Shown: one piece after another, positions 35,781-48,191 of the stretch
Layout: each line of letters opens with the position of its first letter
How positions within the stretch are numbered: position 1 is the stretch's first letter
Origin: Plasmodium coatneyi
Lineage: Eukaryota; Apicomplexa; Aconoidasida; Haemosporida; Plasmodiidae
NCBI RefSeq assembly: GCF_001680005.1
Contig: NC_033564.1
Coordinates: forward strand, 1 to 64,000
Length of the DNA stretch: 64,000 nucleotides
Direction of reading: 5' to 3'
Position numbers and translations under genes: made by a program
The notes under the pieces: model-generated
The model's input: only the letters and a program-made list of their open reading frames with translations
The model's database searches: none
Told to the model about the DNA's origin: nothing

Positions 35781-38681
35781 TCATCTGGTAGATGAAGTAG
35801 TGTATGGAATAGAATATAATGTACCAGAGCCTTCTGTGGTAGAGCCGCCCATGGTGGAAGAGTCGTCTAATGTGGAGTTGTCCGTTGCAGTTAAATCGAA
35901 GTCTTCTCGAATGGCGGACCTTTTTTTTCTATTGTTCCTATTGTTACTGCTTCTGCTGTTATTATTTTTGCTCCTTCCTCCTCCAAAGAATGTGTTACGT
36001 AAGTCGGAAAATAAGGAGGTATACTAAAAAGAAAATAGGAAGGAAGGAGGAGTAGATAGGTGTACAGTGTATATGTAAAACACTGTTTATTCTATATTGT
36101 TCCCCCCTTTTTTAAAATATAAGAAAGACAAATATTAATAAATACTGTTATTATTTATATACTTTTAACTGTGTTAATGGTGGAAATGATCATTACTTTA
36201 TATAGAAAGAGGGCAACTGCTGGAAGGCCTATTGCTCCAGCGGCAGCAGCACCACCGCCAATACCAATATTGGATATATCCAGCCCAGCGGAAGTTGTAA
36301 TAACTACTTCTCCTCTTGGTACTGGTGCTGTTAACTCTGGAGATAGAGGTTGCTGTTGTTGTTGTTGTTGTTGTTGTTGCTGTTGTTGCTGCTCCTGTCC
36401 TCGGTCACTTTCTGCTTTTTTCCCTTGATTTTGTGCTCCTTCCACTTTCCTTCCTTGGTTAGGAGTTCCTTCGGTTTTTTTTCCTTGATTTTGAGCACCT
36501 TCCGCTTTTGCACCCTGCCCTCCACCTGAAAAATAAAGTATAGAAAGAGAGAGTTGTTGCTTTTTTTAGTGTAATATGCAAATGCTTACACCTAAATTCA
36601 TTAAGTGTAATTCCTCCCCTTTTAACCTTTGCCTTTAAAACCTTTCTCTCTTAAACCTTTTTCCCTTTGAACTTCTTTTCACTTAAATCTTCTTTTTCTT
36701 TAAACTTCTTTCCCCCTTAAACTCTTTTTGCTCTTCTTCATATTTCCTCCCCCCTCTATAGGAAAGTTGTTTCAGTCGGAAGACTGTCCTCCGTGAAGCA
36801 CACACCCTCTCTGCACTCACATGTTACGCCTTCCCTCCCTTACCTGGTAAAGTTACCCTATCTGAGAGATCCTCACCACTCCTACCTAATCTTTCACCTG
36901 ATGATGCTAGATTTTCCCTTGTATCTGCTGGTTTGGCAGCAACAGGGCACGTTAATTTTTCTGGTGTCTTATATTCCGGCTTCTTTTTTGGGTTCTCCTT
37001 AAATTCGTCACAATATGGTTCTCCGGCAGTGGTATAGCAATATGAACTTAATTTTGTATTTGTTGATTTAGCTGTTTCGAAGTGGGTCTTACATTCATCA
37101 GTATTGTAATATTTATGACATTCCTCGTTGTCATCTTTCAGTTTGTTGTAGTCATAATAATAATCGAATAGTATTTTAGCTTCTCCGAAACGCTCTTTGC
37201 TAATATTAGAGTATATCTTAGTACACTCACAGGTGAGGCCGAATTCCGTCAGCTTCTCATAAATTGCATTCATAACCATTGAGAATTGGTTTACTTCCTG
37301 AACTTTATCCTTTATTTTGTCACCTATCCAATAATATAAAAATTTACAACGATCATAGTAGGATGGTTCATTCACACCCTTATAACATGCGTAAGAATAG
37401 TTCTTCAGTATCCTATCTGCCATGTCCTCACTTTCCTGCCTTAAACTGCCACCCCATACATCCATTGCTCCTTTTACTTTTTGCTTTAATTCTTCCTTAC
37501 AGTACTGCTCCCCCCGCTGGTCCCACTGGAGACATTTCCTATCATTGCATTCATCATACCTTTGTTGTGAGGGTAAGGGAAGTGTGGAATTCGCCTGTTA
37601 AAAGTGTGGAATTAGTTGAAAATATATTGTGTATAAAAGGGTGCTTACCATATACGTTAAAATTCTTATTTCAGTGTGCGTATACATATAAATTGTGTGC
37701 ATAATATGCGCAATATTTATAATATTTATATATATTTATAATGTTGTTTGCATAATATTCACTTATTCTAAGGAAGTAGTGACCAACCTGTGGTATGGAT
37801 GGTGATGGTGCTGGTACATCGGGAGGTCGTACTGGTGCTGGTTTAGCAGCATCAGGTTTAAAGCATGGTAATGGCTGTGGTTGCGCATATTCTTTCTTCC
37901 CTCTTTGGGTCTTATCAAATATGTCACAATACTGATTTCCGGCAGTTCCTCGACAAGTTGAATTTAATGTTGTATATGTTGATAGGGCTGTCTCGTAGGA
38001 CTGCTTGCATTTTCCATTCTTGCAATATTTACTACACTCGTCGTTATTCTGTAGTTTCCTATAGTTATAATACCAGTCGAACAGCACTTTAGCCTCTTCG
38101 AAGCGTTCTTTGCTGATACCATCGTACAAATTGGTGCACGTACATCCGGATGTAGACCCCCTCAGCTTGTTATAAATTGCCCTCATAACCGCCCGAAAGT
38201 CGGTATCCCTAAACTTTCCCTTTACTTTATCACCTAACCAATAATAAAAAAAAGGACAACGGTCATCATCCCCCAGCATATCCAACCCCTTATACGTACA
38301 TGCTAAACAGTAGTTTTGTACAATTGTACTGATCAACTCCCAATTACTTCCATGGTATGAAAATAATGAAATTTTCACTTGTCCTTCTAGTTCATTCCGA
38401 TTCCATCCTGCCCTCCCGGATGTACAGAGCCCCTGTTCTTCGTTTAACGCATCGTATACTTCCTGTGAAGGTAACTTATCCGGAGCGCCCTGCTCCTAAA
38501 AGTGTAGAATTGAAATATGTGTGCATATATCCATACATTTTCACTATTATTATATGATATACACGTGGAACATTGTATATGCATATATTACTTTGTATAC
38601 ATTTTTTCAATAGTGGGAAATGAATGAATTGTATTGGTTGTATTATTATCAAAAAATTTTCTGCGTTACCATTCTTACCAT
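35781..38681 (-). CDS. KIR-7: PIR/KIR protein with two tandem ectodomains
   Basis: Proposed minus-strand exons are 38670-38681 (MVRM), 37788-38495, 36844-37594, 36197-36525 and 35781-36023, with phases 0, 0, 1, 0. They give about 680 residues, roughly twice the length of its neighbours. Exon 2 (EQGAPDKLPSQEVYDAL; CPFFYYWLGDKVK; EEAKVLFDWYYNY) and exon 3 (ANSTLPLPSQQRYDEC; CKFLYYWIGDKIK; GEAKILFDYYYDY) are two related PIR ectodomains. Exon 4 holds a QNQGKK-type repeat, about 17 glutamines and the span ending AVALFLYK. Exon 5 is the tail, starting YTSLFSDLRNTF and ending SIPYTTSSTR. The first ectodomain has no span or tail of its own, and its phase-0 donor fits the second acceptor, which argues for one gene. 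The alternative is a truncated KIR followed by a KIR starting with a 3-base exon near 37649. Confidence 0.75.
36349..36400 (-). repeat. Polyglutamine tract in KIR-7
   Basis: On the minus strand CAA/CAG codons encode about 17 consecutive glutamines just before LSPELTAPVPRGE. The run is a mixed CAA/CAG tract. It follows a repeat of EGAQNQGKK-like units in the stalk. Translated on + it gives a misleading poly-cysteine frame. Confidence 0.93.
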
Positions 38682-39762
38682 TTGTGTTTTTAGGTATGTA
38701 TGTGTATATATACATATATATATTCTTCTTTTTCTGTATGTATATATATATATAATTAGATTTGAGTTTTTAAAAAAGGGGTGCGTGTGCTTGTTTCCTT
38801 CCTTCCTTCTTTTTATAAAAATGTTAATATATGTATGATTCATTTTATTTTTTTTTCCCCTTTTTAAAATTTTGGAATATTATGTAAAAAAAATATTAAC
38901 ATACATACATAATGCAGTTTATATATATGCAGAAAATACTCTATCCTCCCTCCCCTCTCCTTCTGCCGAATCTGAACTTATTTATAAATATGTCATAATG
39001 AGTTTACATATTTATAATATGTTCCAACACAAAGAATTTTAATACAGAAGTTATACATTCACATATATATACATTCATATATATATACATTCACATATAT
39101 ATACATTCATATATATATACATTCATATATATACACATTCATATATATATACATTCATATATATATACATTCATATATATATACCTTCATATATATGTAC
39201 ATTCATATATATGTACATTCATTATATATTACATTCATCATATAGGTACATTCATTATATATTACATTCATCATATAGGTACATTCATTTTATATGTACA
39301 TTCATTATATATGTGCATTCATTATACATAAAAGGGAAAAAAAAGTTTGCACCCCTCATAATAGTGTTCTTTTGTAATATACATTCCTTCTTTTTTCTGT
39401 TTGACTAAAGGATTCACTTTACTGTGTAATCAATATAAGCCAAAGAAATTTTCTTCCACATTATTTTGACTTGGTTTGGTTTGGTTTGGTTGGTTGATTG
39501 GTTGGTTGGTTGGTTGTTTGCAGATAAATTTTCTTTTTTTAAATTCATTTTATTCTTACTTTGTTTGGTCAACTTTTTTTTACTGAGAAGATCCAAAATT
39601 TTCATTCCTACTTTTGCACAGAATTGTGCTAAATAATGGGAAATGCGCGAACACGCACATGCTTGTACAAAGTTCTGGATGTCCATATTTGTATAACTAT
39701 TGCGATAATTCGCACACCATTGCAAGCCATTATAGTTCTCCTAAGGGAAGGAAGGAGGTACA
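38682..39762. other. AT-rich spacer with an ACATTCATATATATAT array
   Basis: No gene is accepted. At about 39055-39330 some fifteen imperfect copies of a 16-base ACATTCATATATATAT unit run in tandem, changing to ACATTCATTATATATT toward the right. The stretch 39414-39560 resembles the 3' flank of SICAvar A (GTGTAATCAATATAAGCCAA; ACATTATTTTGACTTG) and includes a GGTTGGTT run. A minus-strand open frame at 39414-39725 overlaps this. Confidence 0.6.
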
Positions 39763-41228
39763 CTACGTGGAATAATAACTAATATTTCGTGGACCTTTAT
39801 TCCTTGCTCTCCTGGGTGATGGTGGTGGTGCATTATATTCTGATACTGTGGAATAATCTGTTGTCGTAGAACCTCCTATTATTGATGTGTCATCTGTCAA
39901 AGTACTAAAAGTACGCCTGCTAGATCGTTTCCCCGTCCTGCTCCCCTCACCACCGTTATGTCCAAATGAACTACCTAACCAATCAGGTAGGAGATTATAC
40001 TAATAATAAAAAAAAAAAAGAAGTGGAAGTGAGGGGGTGGAAATATGTATTATATTCAGCATATATAACACATATATATAATTATATATATATACTTACT
40101 TATATATACATATATATATGTACATGTATATATGTAGACACATATGCTTATATATACTTACGTATATATATATATGTACATATGCATATATATGCAAAAA
40201 AAAAAAAAAAAATTTTTCTCTTTTCTTCTTATTTTCTTCCTTTTCTTTTTTATTTACCTTATATAGGAGGAAGGTGATTGTTGGTAGTCCGAATAGTGCA
40301 GCTGCGGAAGAGACAGCAGTAGCAGCGCCGGTGATGGTAGGGGTGGTGCTTGTAGAGGCGACCGCTTCATCCCTGGTACTGTCCCCATCTTCTTCAGTTC
40401 TTAGTTCAGATGGTGATGATGTACACATTTGTTTTAACTGGACTGGATCCTCCAAATTTTCAAAAATTTGTTGAAGTTCGGTACAATAGGAATCACTGGA
40501 CTTGTCTCCACAGTTTTCACTTACCTTTGCGTATGCTCCAGCAGCGTCATTGAGGTAACTGACATATTTTGTATCACATAAGGGTTTATAACTACTTGAA
40601 TTATGCTTTATATTTCCATAGTCTTGATAGTAATCGAATATTAATTTTCTATTTTTGAAGAGGTCGACGTCAATGTCCTTGTATATGATGTCACATGGAC
40701 TCCCAATCCCCAACTCCTTCAATTTGTCATAAATTCCTTCCATATGCTGTTCAAATGTTCCGACGCGTAATTCATTATTTAATATATCTCCTATCCAAAA
40801 ATAGAAATAATAACAGTACGCAACGTCATACGAATCGGTTCCCTTTATTTTAGCTATGTAACACCAATCACTCAGAATCTGACTGACGTTCTTCTGGAGA
40901 TCTGGGTACTGCTCCAATTTCTCGTGCAAACTACTCCTCACCTGCTCGGTGCCATCTCTACCATCAATATTTACCTGACAACTAAGGCCCCTTTTGAAGA
41001 GATTGTACCATTGTCTTGAAAGTAACTCACCTAAGGGATCTTCCTACAAGCGTAGAATTCAGTGGAAATGCACATATATGTATGTATATATACATATGTG
41101 AAGTATGTACACTTCGATATTATCATTATATTATGTGTACATATAAGAAGTATTGCCTATATGTGTGGGCATATTAATGTACATCTATTTAGAACAGTGT
41201 AGAATAGTTTGTGCATTACTTTTGTCAT
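39763..41228 (-). CDS. KIR-8: PIR/KIR protein
   Basis: Proposed minus-strand exons are 41220-41228 (MTK), 40258-41043 and 39763-39999, all phase 0, about 343 residues. Exon 2 begins EDPLGELLSRQWYNLF. It contains CYYFYFWIGDIL, FKNRKLIFDYYQDY and YCTELQQIF, a Ser/Thr-rich stretch (ASTSTTPTITGAAT) and a span ending ITFLLYK. The tail starts YNLLPDWLGSSFG and ends RNISYYST. The intron between span and tail carries a TATATG/CATATA microsatellite and a run of A. Confidence 0.9.
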
Positions 41229-42326
41229 TGTTCCTTATTGTACATTTCTTTTTGTATATACGTAATGTGAATTTATACGTTAAAAGGGTTGCGTTGTGCT
41301 GTTTCTTCCTTATACATTCATACAAAGTAAATATATGTATTAATTTTTGCTCGCACTACGATGATTATAAATATCGAACTTTTGTTCTTTCTGAATAGTA
41401 CATTTTATTATTCCACTAACGATAACATATTGTGCATATATACTAAATCATCGCGTACCAAACTGAAGCGGGACACATGAATAAATATGCCAAAATAATA
41501 GAATAAAGGAGGAAAGAAAAAAAAAAAATGTAAATATATTTCCCCACATATTCATTCCCTATTCATTATATTATTATCATATGTATGTGTAATTATTTGT
41601 AACATTATATATAATTATTTATGCACTCCTATTACCATGCACATACAAGCATACCTTCCACCCTTTTTTTTTTTTTTTAGAAAATTTTATCATGTACCAT
41701 TCATTCCTGTTTTGTTATTATCAAAAGAGTTAAATGCGAGTAATGAACAAATATTATATAGTTCACATATATATAGAACATTTTTTCCTCATTTCCTGAA
41801 TGTGCACATTACATTATGTTTACTATTTATGAGCAAACATTCACTCCCTCTTTCCTTCCCTTCCAATGTAGATTATATTCTTTGCACATATATATTAAAG
41901 TATGCCTGCTATTTTTATTTTATTTTTTACTCTTTATTTTTTTCACTTTTTAATTTTTCATTTTTTAATTTTTCACTTTTTAAATTTCTACTTTTTAATT
42001 TTTCCCCTTCATTAATTTATGTTTAAGTGAAACACATAAAATACGGAATATGGAAGGAGTTCTACAATTTTTTCTATGCAAGGCAGTTTGGAATGTGAAT
42101 GTGACGATGATACGCACATGCACATATACATATAAAAAAAAAAGGAATGGTAGGAAAGGAATACCATACTGTCCTTATGCAGTACCGGACCTTGGGGCTA
42201 TTTATTGTTCCTTCTTTCCTCCCAGGACGGATGGGGCGTGGACATCACATTTAATGGAACATTATATTTAATGTTCCACATTCCACAATGTGTTTTACAG
42301 TCCAATGCTGCATATGATGTGACATA
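41229..42326. other. AT-rich spacer between KIR-8 and KIR-9
   Basis: No gene is supported. There are T-runs (41666-41680) and ATTTTTCACTTTTTAA units (41937-42000). A short GC-richer block at 42165-42250 (ATACTGTCCTTATGCAG ... TTATTGTTCCTTC) resembles the block beside other KIR tails. It should hold the KIR-8 promoter and the KIR-9 3' end. Confidence 0.5.
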
Positions 42327-43881
42327 TTACATACGTTGATAACTAATGTTTTTCCTGTTTTCATTTCCTCCTTCTCTTCTACCATTATTTGCTGCCGTCC
42401 TTCCTCTGTGTGGTGGTGTTGGCCTACCACCATTATATATGGTAGAGTTGTCACCTTCCGTCGAATCTGCTATTGTTGTTGAAGGGTCCGCTGTTGAACT
42501 TGTTTCTGTGCAATATAATGTGGAAGAAGTGCCGTTCTCTGTGAACAGGTCCGAGCTTCTTTCAACGGATCTTCTTCTTCTTGTTTTATTCTTTCTAAAG
42601 ACGTTGTTACTGATCCAATCAGGTAGAAGATTATTCTAATGTAGTGAAGGAGGTGTATGGAAGGGAAGGGTCATATAGGCATGCACTATATATATATACA
42701 CATATGTATGTATATATATATATACACACATATATATACATACACATGTATATGTGATAGTATTCCGTCAACCTCTCCCCTTTCTCCTTTTTTATATATA
42801 ATAGGTCTATGTAAATGGTAATTGTAATTACAGTTGTAATTGTACATGTAATTGTAATTCTATACCTTATATAAAAAAAATGTGGTTAGTGGTAGTCCTA
42901 CTATTCCTAAGATGGAGGACACAGCAGGAACAACGGCACTTCCACCAGAAGCAGGACGTAGAAACTGTACCTGTTCCCGTTGTTGTTCCTGCTGCTGTTC
43001 CGGTTGTTGCTTTATACATGCTAAAAGTTGTTGAACGGGTTCCGGATCGGGTACTTGAGTACATGTTAATGTAGATGGTCCCCCCGGAAATTGTTCTCCA
43101 CCTTGTTCTTTGAGCTTCTTACAACATGGATCATCACTGTTCGTTTCTGTGTCATTTGCACAATTTGCCCTAACCATTTGGTACTTTCCCTCCGCTTCCT
43201 GTTTATATTTAGAATAGGCACTAGTGCAACTGTCGCCACTAGGCTGTGAGCTAGAATTTATAGTACTGCAGTCATATAAGTAATCAAATATTATTTTTCT
43301 ATATCCGAAGAATGTTTTATAAGTAGAAGTACCAGTTTTTATAGTTGGACATGGACTTTTACCCTTAGGTAATTGCTGCAATACGGTGTAAATTTCATTC
43401 ATAACGTCGGCGAATGAAGTACCCCATTCACTCAATTTGTCATGTAACATATTCCCCAACCAATAATAAAAGAAGTAGCATATACTTTCACAAGGTTGTT
43501 GTTTCTCTGTGTTCATTCTAGATAGGAGGCACCAAACATTTGTAATTTCTTCCGCATATTCCTTTGCTTTATGTTTCCAGGTTCTGCTTAATTTACCCTC
43601 TAAAATTTCCTCTATTCCTTGTTTCCAAGAACTGCTTTCCGTACATGTATGTTGATGTTTGCTACCATCCTTGTTATTTTCGAATGGAGCATATATTTGT
43701 TTGGAAGGTAATTTAGCTAAACAAGCATCGTCCTATAAGTGGGAGGAACAATAGAATATATATATTTTAATGTTGACACATATGTTACTTTATTATGCTG
43801 TGGGAAAATGATAATATGGGGAACACATATATATATCCATTTCAAACAGAAAAAGCGAACCCTTACCTGCGTCGTCACCAT
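42327..43881 (-). CDS. KIR-9: PIR/KIR protein
   Basis: Proposed minus-strand exons are 43867-43881 (MVTTQ, clear GTAAGG donor), 42866-43732 and 42327-42635, all phase 0, about 396 residues. Exon 2 begins DDACLAKLPSKQIYAPFENN. It carries a SSSWKQGIEEIL segment also seen in KIR-2 (SSSWKTGIEGIL), CYFFYYWLGNML, FGYRKIIFDYLYDC, a double-cysteine PCCKKL, a glutamine/glutamate-rich stalk (QQPEQQQEQQREQ) and a span ending TTFFLYK. The tail begins NNLLPDWISNNVF and ends KNISYQRM. The final intron is a TATATA/CACATA microsatellite. Confidence 0.9.
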
Positions 43882-44286
43882 TCTTCCTTATGATATATGT
43901 GTACATTATTTAATATATATTATAAATTCATGTTAGGAATTATTCATATATGTGCATTCATATATATGTTCAGAACAGATATATATGTGTGTGTGAAGGC
44001 ACTTTTTTTGTTTGTTCTGGTAATTATTATGAACAAGTGCACATATATGTCAAATTAGCACAAATATATATAATTAAGGCAATAAGTACGAATAAATGTG
44101 CTGTAATAATAGAATGACGAGGGGAGAAAAGAATGTTCTTCATATACAGTTCCTTCCTTCATTCATTTATTCCATTATTCTTGCATTATGTACAGCACCC
44201 CAAGAAGTATTGTTATTACTATTGCTATTATTACTATTATTAGTATTATATGATTATTATTATTTACATGTGTTCGCTTCAGTTAT

Positions 44287-44331
<45 letters not shown>

Positions 44332-45567
44332 GTATATATGTATATATATTAATTATATACATATATGAAGAAGATAGAGAAAGAAAAGTGTACTGTATGT
44401 GCGTACGCAGCACTATAATAGTAGTCATTCCATTTATGATAAATCCCTTCCTTCTTATTTATTTATACTCGCTCAGTATATGAAAAATTTTCTTTTTCTT
44501 CCCTTTTTTTTTTTTTTTTTGTTCTTTAATGAGCACACCATAAATGGTTCCTCTTTATATGCAATATGTATATATGTTGTGCCATTTGAGCTACTTTTTC
44601 CTGCTTCCTTCCTTCTTTCCTTCCTCTTCTTATTTCTCCATGAAATTTTATGAAGCTCCGAAAATTCAAGGAAGTTCTACACAACGTTTCATTTGTGTTA
44701 TTTCCTGAGTGTATAACATAAATACAGGTGCATATAATCATATATGTGTGTATCATGATCGTTATTCACATATTTACCTATCGCAGAATATAAGGTGTTA
44801 TATTATAAATGGGAAGAAAATGAAGTTCAAAGTACTACATATTTATATTCTTCTTCCGACGTCCTTAGGGGGTGTCACAAATAAAAATAGGAAATAACTG
44901 ATTATACACACATATAAAGGGTGGAAGGAAGGATAAATTAGGATCACATATATGTATAAGTTCGATGGTGGAGTTCCATTATGTAATATAGGTATAGGTT
45001 CCACTAAGAACAGTTCCACCTATGACAGTTCCAATAGTAGCAGGTTGCACTTATAAAGTTGCACAAATCTTACATGTGTCCTTCCCAATTAAAAAAAAAA
45101 ACCTGCGTTGCATTCCTCCAACTGCTTACCCAACTGCTGAAACCATGTCCTTCGACATCAGACCCCAATTAGGGGCTTCTATATATGTATCCGCTGGAAT
45201 AAGGAACCCATTTTCCTCCTGCGGGTACATATATAGGAGCCCCAATTTGCGGTCTGATGTCGAATTAGTGAATTGTCCGAACAGGAGTGTGTTCGTACTA
45301 GATATATGTATACGTGATCATCACAGTATTTTTTCATATATAGAATTTCATATGGTTGACTACCTCGAAATAGGAACATTTTAAACCAAATGATGATGCA
45401 CTATGCACACTTATCCTGCTGAAAACACATATATATATATATATATATAGAAGAGTGTTTGTACACAGGTAAGTTATGAACAAAAGGGGGGAAAGGTGAT
45501 GGGCATACTAATTATAAATTGGAGCGTGCAGAACATTTCTATTTATTCCTTTTCCTCTGTAGAGGCC
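43882..45567. other. Spacer between KIR-9 and KIR-10 with a TA tract and a long inverted repeat
   Basis: No gene is accepted. Landmarks are a pure TA tract (about 44287-44328), T-runs (44504-44520), and a GC-richer island at 44890-45420. The island contains the inverted repeat listed separately and an open frame of 120 codons on + (45022-45384), which merely spans the inverted repeat. Confidence 0.55.
45151..45264. repeat. Near-perfect 47-bp inverted repeat (long hairpin)
   Basis: The left arm 45151-45197 starts TTCGACATCAGACC and contains GGGGCT and CTATATATGTA. The right arm 45218-45264 is its reverse complement with about seven mismatches, ending GGTCTGATGTCGAA. The 20-base centre itself contains GGAACCCATTTTCC, whose GGAA and TTCC can also pair. 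A transcript from either strand could fold into one long hairpin. The block lies between KIR-9 and KIR-10 and is unlike its AT-rich surroundings. Confidence 0.9.
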
Positions 45568-46979
45568 TTATGTAGGGTGATAAGCCACATTTCTTCCTTG
45601 TTTCTGTTCAGGGAACTCATTCTTCCTTCTTCTTACGCCACGTGGTAGTTCATTATAGATGATAGAATTATCAACTGTCGAATCTGCTGTTGAATAAAGT
45701 GTGGAAGTGTCATCCGTGGAAGCATCGCCCGTTGATGTATCAAGGTGATGTCTCGTGGTGGATTTTCTCTTCTTTCCACTAAGTGTGCTATGTATCCATG
45801 AAGGTAGAAGATTATACTGAAAATTGTAAAGGGCACAAAGTGTAAAAATATGTATATATACACTTGTATATGTAGACATATACACATACATACATGTATG
45901 TACATATACATATATTTTTCTAATCATAAGGGGGAATAATTGTTGTAATTGTTCGTAATTGTAATTGTTATAATTGTTGTAATTATAATTATGTGTTTCT
46001 AACTATGTACTATTACAATTGTACCTTATATAACATAAAAGCAGCGAATGGTATTCCCAATATAGGCACCATGGAATATACGATAGGTCCTGCAGCTGCT
46101 GCTGCTGTAGTAGATACTGAGTAGTCCTCTTTTCTTGGTTCACTACTGGAAAGTACATTTAGAGTTTTTACCTCTGTTTCGGATTCCAATTCCTGTAGTG
46201 ATGTACACTTCAAACGTGGGAGTTTCCAAGGATTGCGTTGTTCATAGTCTGTGTTAAATTTAGTACAATATGCATCTTCACTAGTAGTACCCTGTTTTGG
46301 GCAACGCCCTTTTATAACCCTATATGCTGTTATAGCTTCGTCCAAGTAGTCGTTCAATTCTGGACTACACGTGGATCCGTCCTCCTGTAATTTTTGCTCT
46401 ATAGTTGAATAGTCTCCATGAAAATCATAGACTTTTTTCTCAGAATCGAAATTGTTCCTGTCAGCAGGGGTGCACTCAATTTTGCACTCACTATTACTAG
46501 GCACTTTATTCAATTCTTGGCAAACAATATGCATAATACTCTTAAATAAAGGATCACTCATGTCTTCATGATTACGTATCATATCCCCTAGGTAATAGTA
46601 CAAATAATAACAGGGTGTATTATCATTGGGCTGTGATTGTTTTTTTATGGATGCGTAACAATAGTAATTCGCAAAATCTTCAGCATATTCCCATTCATCT
46701 GAATCTTCCCCCAGTGCCGTCTTTATTCCTGTATCGAAACTGCCCTTATCCGAACAGCGTCCCTCCTTTTTCGCGAGTTCATTATGCGCTTTTTTTGAAG
46801 GTAACCACTCTAAATCATCCACCTATTAGTGTAATTGTAAAAATAGTTGTGCTCTTATATGTGTACTGCATTCCATGAATAAAATATTAAAGGCACATTA
46901 ATTTAATGTCCCCCGTCCTCTATGTAGAAGGAGAAAGTAACTTGGTAGTACTTCCTTCGTAATCAACATTGGTTACCAT
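45568..46979 (-). CDS. KIR-10: PIR/KIR protein
   Basis: The main minus-strand exon is 46025-46822 and the tail exon 45568-45816, both phase 0. A candidate first exon is 46968-46979 (MVTN, donor GTTGAT, weak). The total is about 352 residues. Exon 2 begins VDDLEWLPSKKAHNELAKK. It contains CYYLYYYLGDMI, DSEKKVYDFHGDY and YCTKFNTDY, an alanine-rich lead-in and a span ending AAFMLYK. The tail starts YNLLPSWIHSTL and ends RNVAYHPT, with a long Ser/Thr/Asp-rich middle. The YYW core is changed to YYY, a natural variant rather than obvious damage. Confidence 0.88.
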
Positions 46980-48191
46980 TGTGGTTCCTATGTGTGTACA
47001 TATGCTCCTCTTCCTGCTTTACATATAATTCGAATTTTATATTGAATTTAATAAATACATGTTAAAAAAATTTGTCCGTGTGTTGTTCATGTATACATTT
47101 TGGTTGTATATATATGTGGTGTATGCGTTTATGTAATATGTCCATATAGGAAGGTAGTTTTTTTCCACAAACATTTTTTTTTTTTTTTTTTGTTATTAAT
47201 TTTAGAGTATACTTTTTTTGTGAGTTTAGCATATATATATATGTATATATATGCGGATAAATATATATATTTTGGAAGGTTTGTTATGTTATAGACGAAT
47301 ACATAGCGCTATACTATTTATTCTATAATAATTTTTTATTTTATTATTTTATTATCTTTTTTTAATTCTTAATCTCCTTCCTTTTTGATTAAAATGTTTA
47401 TGTTACCATGTATTTAATAGAAGTTTCAAAAAAATAAGAAAAAAAATGGAATTTTTTCCGCATTTTCTATCCATTGCATTATTGGTATTATATTTATTTT
47501 ATTCCAAAGTATTACTACAATTATTATTTAGAAGTTCCCGTCAGTATGTATATAGAAGAACGGAACATTCCCTCTTTTTCTTTTTTTTTTTTTTTTTAGT
47601 AAAACGGGAAATTTTTTGGGGGGGAATATATGCTTATAAATTAGTAATTCTTCTATTTCCTTTTTTTTTTCTTTTCTATATTTTTTTAATTCCTTTTTCC
47701 TTCAAATACACAAAAAATACTCTATATGTCACAGGGCGAGCAACTTTCTTTTTCTCTCATATCGTTGCTTGCTTCCTTCCTTGCACTGCATTTATTTATT
47801 TACATTATTATATTATTACATTGTACATTGGGACTGATTGTTTCTGAAGTTGTTTGTGATTGTGTTCGTTTGGAATGTTATATTATTTCTTATAAGGCTC
47901 TATCCATACGTATATAGGAAAAGGCCGGAACATTTTCTTTTTTTTTTTTTTTTTTCTTGCGCCCTATTCATTCACATTTCGTTTTAAGTGTTGTCCTCTT
48001 CATGCAGAGAGTTATTCATATAAACAAATTAAAGTAAGAATAAAAAATAAAATAAGAATAAAGCAAAATTGGCATGAAATACCACTTTCCTTCTTTCCTC
48101 TGTCGAATTACAAATACATCAATTAAAATGAGAAAAACGAATTGAAAAAGAAAGGGGGGAGAACATTACACATTTAATACGGTACATTACA
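46980..48191. other. AT-rich spacer between KIR-10 and KIR-11
   Basis: No gene is supported. T-runs (47175-47192, 47584-47598, 47940-47955) dominate. A motif-free hydrophobic open frame at 47446-47847 on + is T-rich chance coding. The block near 48000-48030 (CATGCAGAGAGTTATTCATA) faintly resembles the block beside other KIR tails. Confidence 0.5.

Noticed and set aside
36171..36428. Poly-cysteine frame on +
   Set aside because: It is the antisense of the polyglutamine tract in KIR-7.
37649..37651. Three-base ATG first exon for a separate KIR starting before 37594
   Set aside because: It is possible (ATG followed by GTAAGC), but then the upstream ectodomain would have no span; the two-ectodomain model explains both and has a parallel in KIR-11.
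39414..39725. Minus-strand 103-codon frame (CANYRNSYTNMDIQNF...)
   Set aside because: An acceptor-like TTAG precedes it, but most of it overlaps sequence resembling SICAvar 3' flank and it lacks PIR or SICA motifs.
45151..45264. The hairpin as a microRNA precursor
   Set aside because: Plasmodium species lack known Dicer/Argonaute pathways, so this reading is not supported.
45022..45384. 120-codon frame on + spanning the inverted repeat
   Set aside because: The reading frame gains length from the GC-richer hairpin; no motif, signal or splice structure supports a gene.
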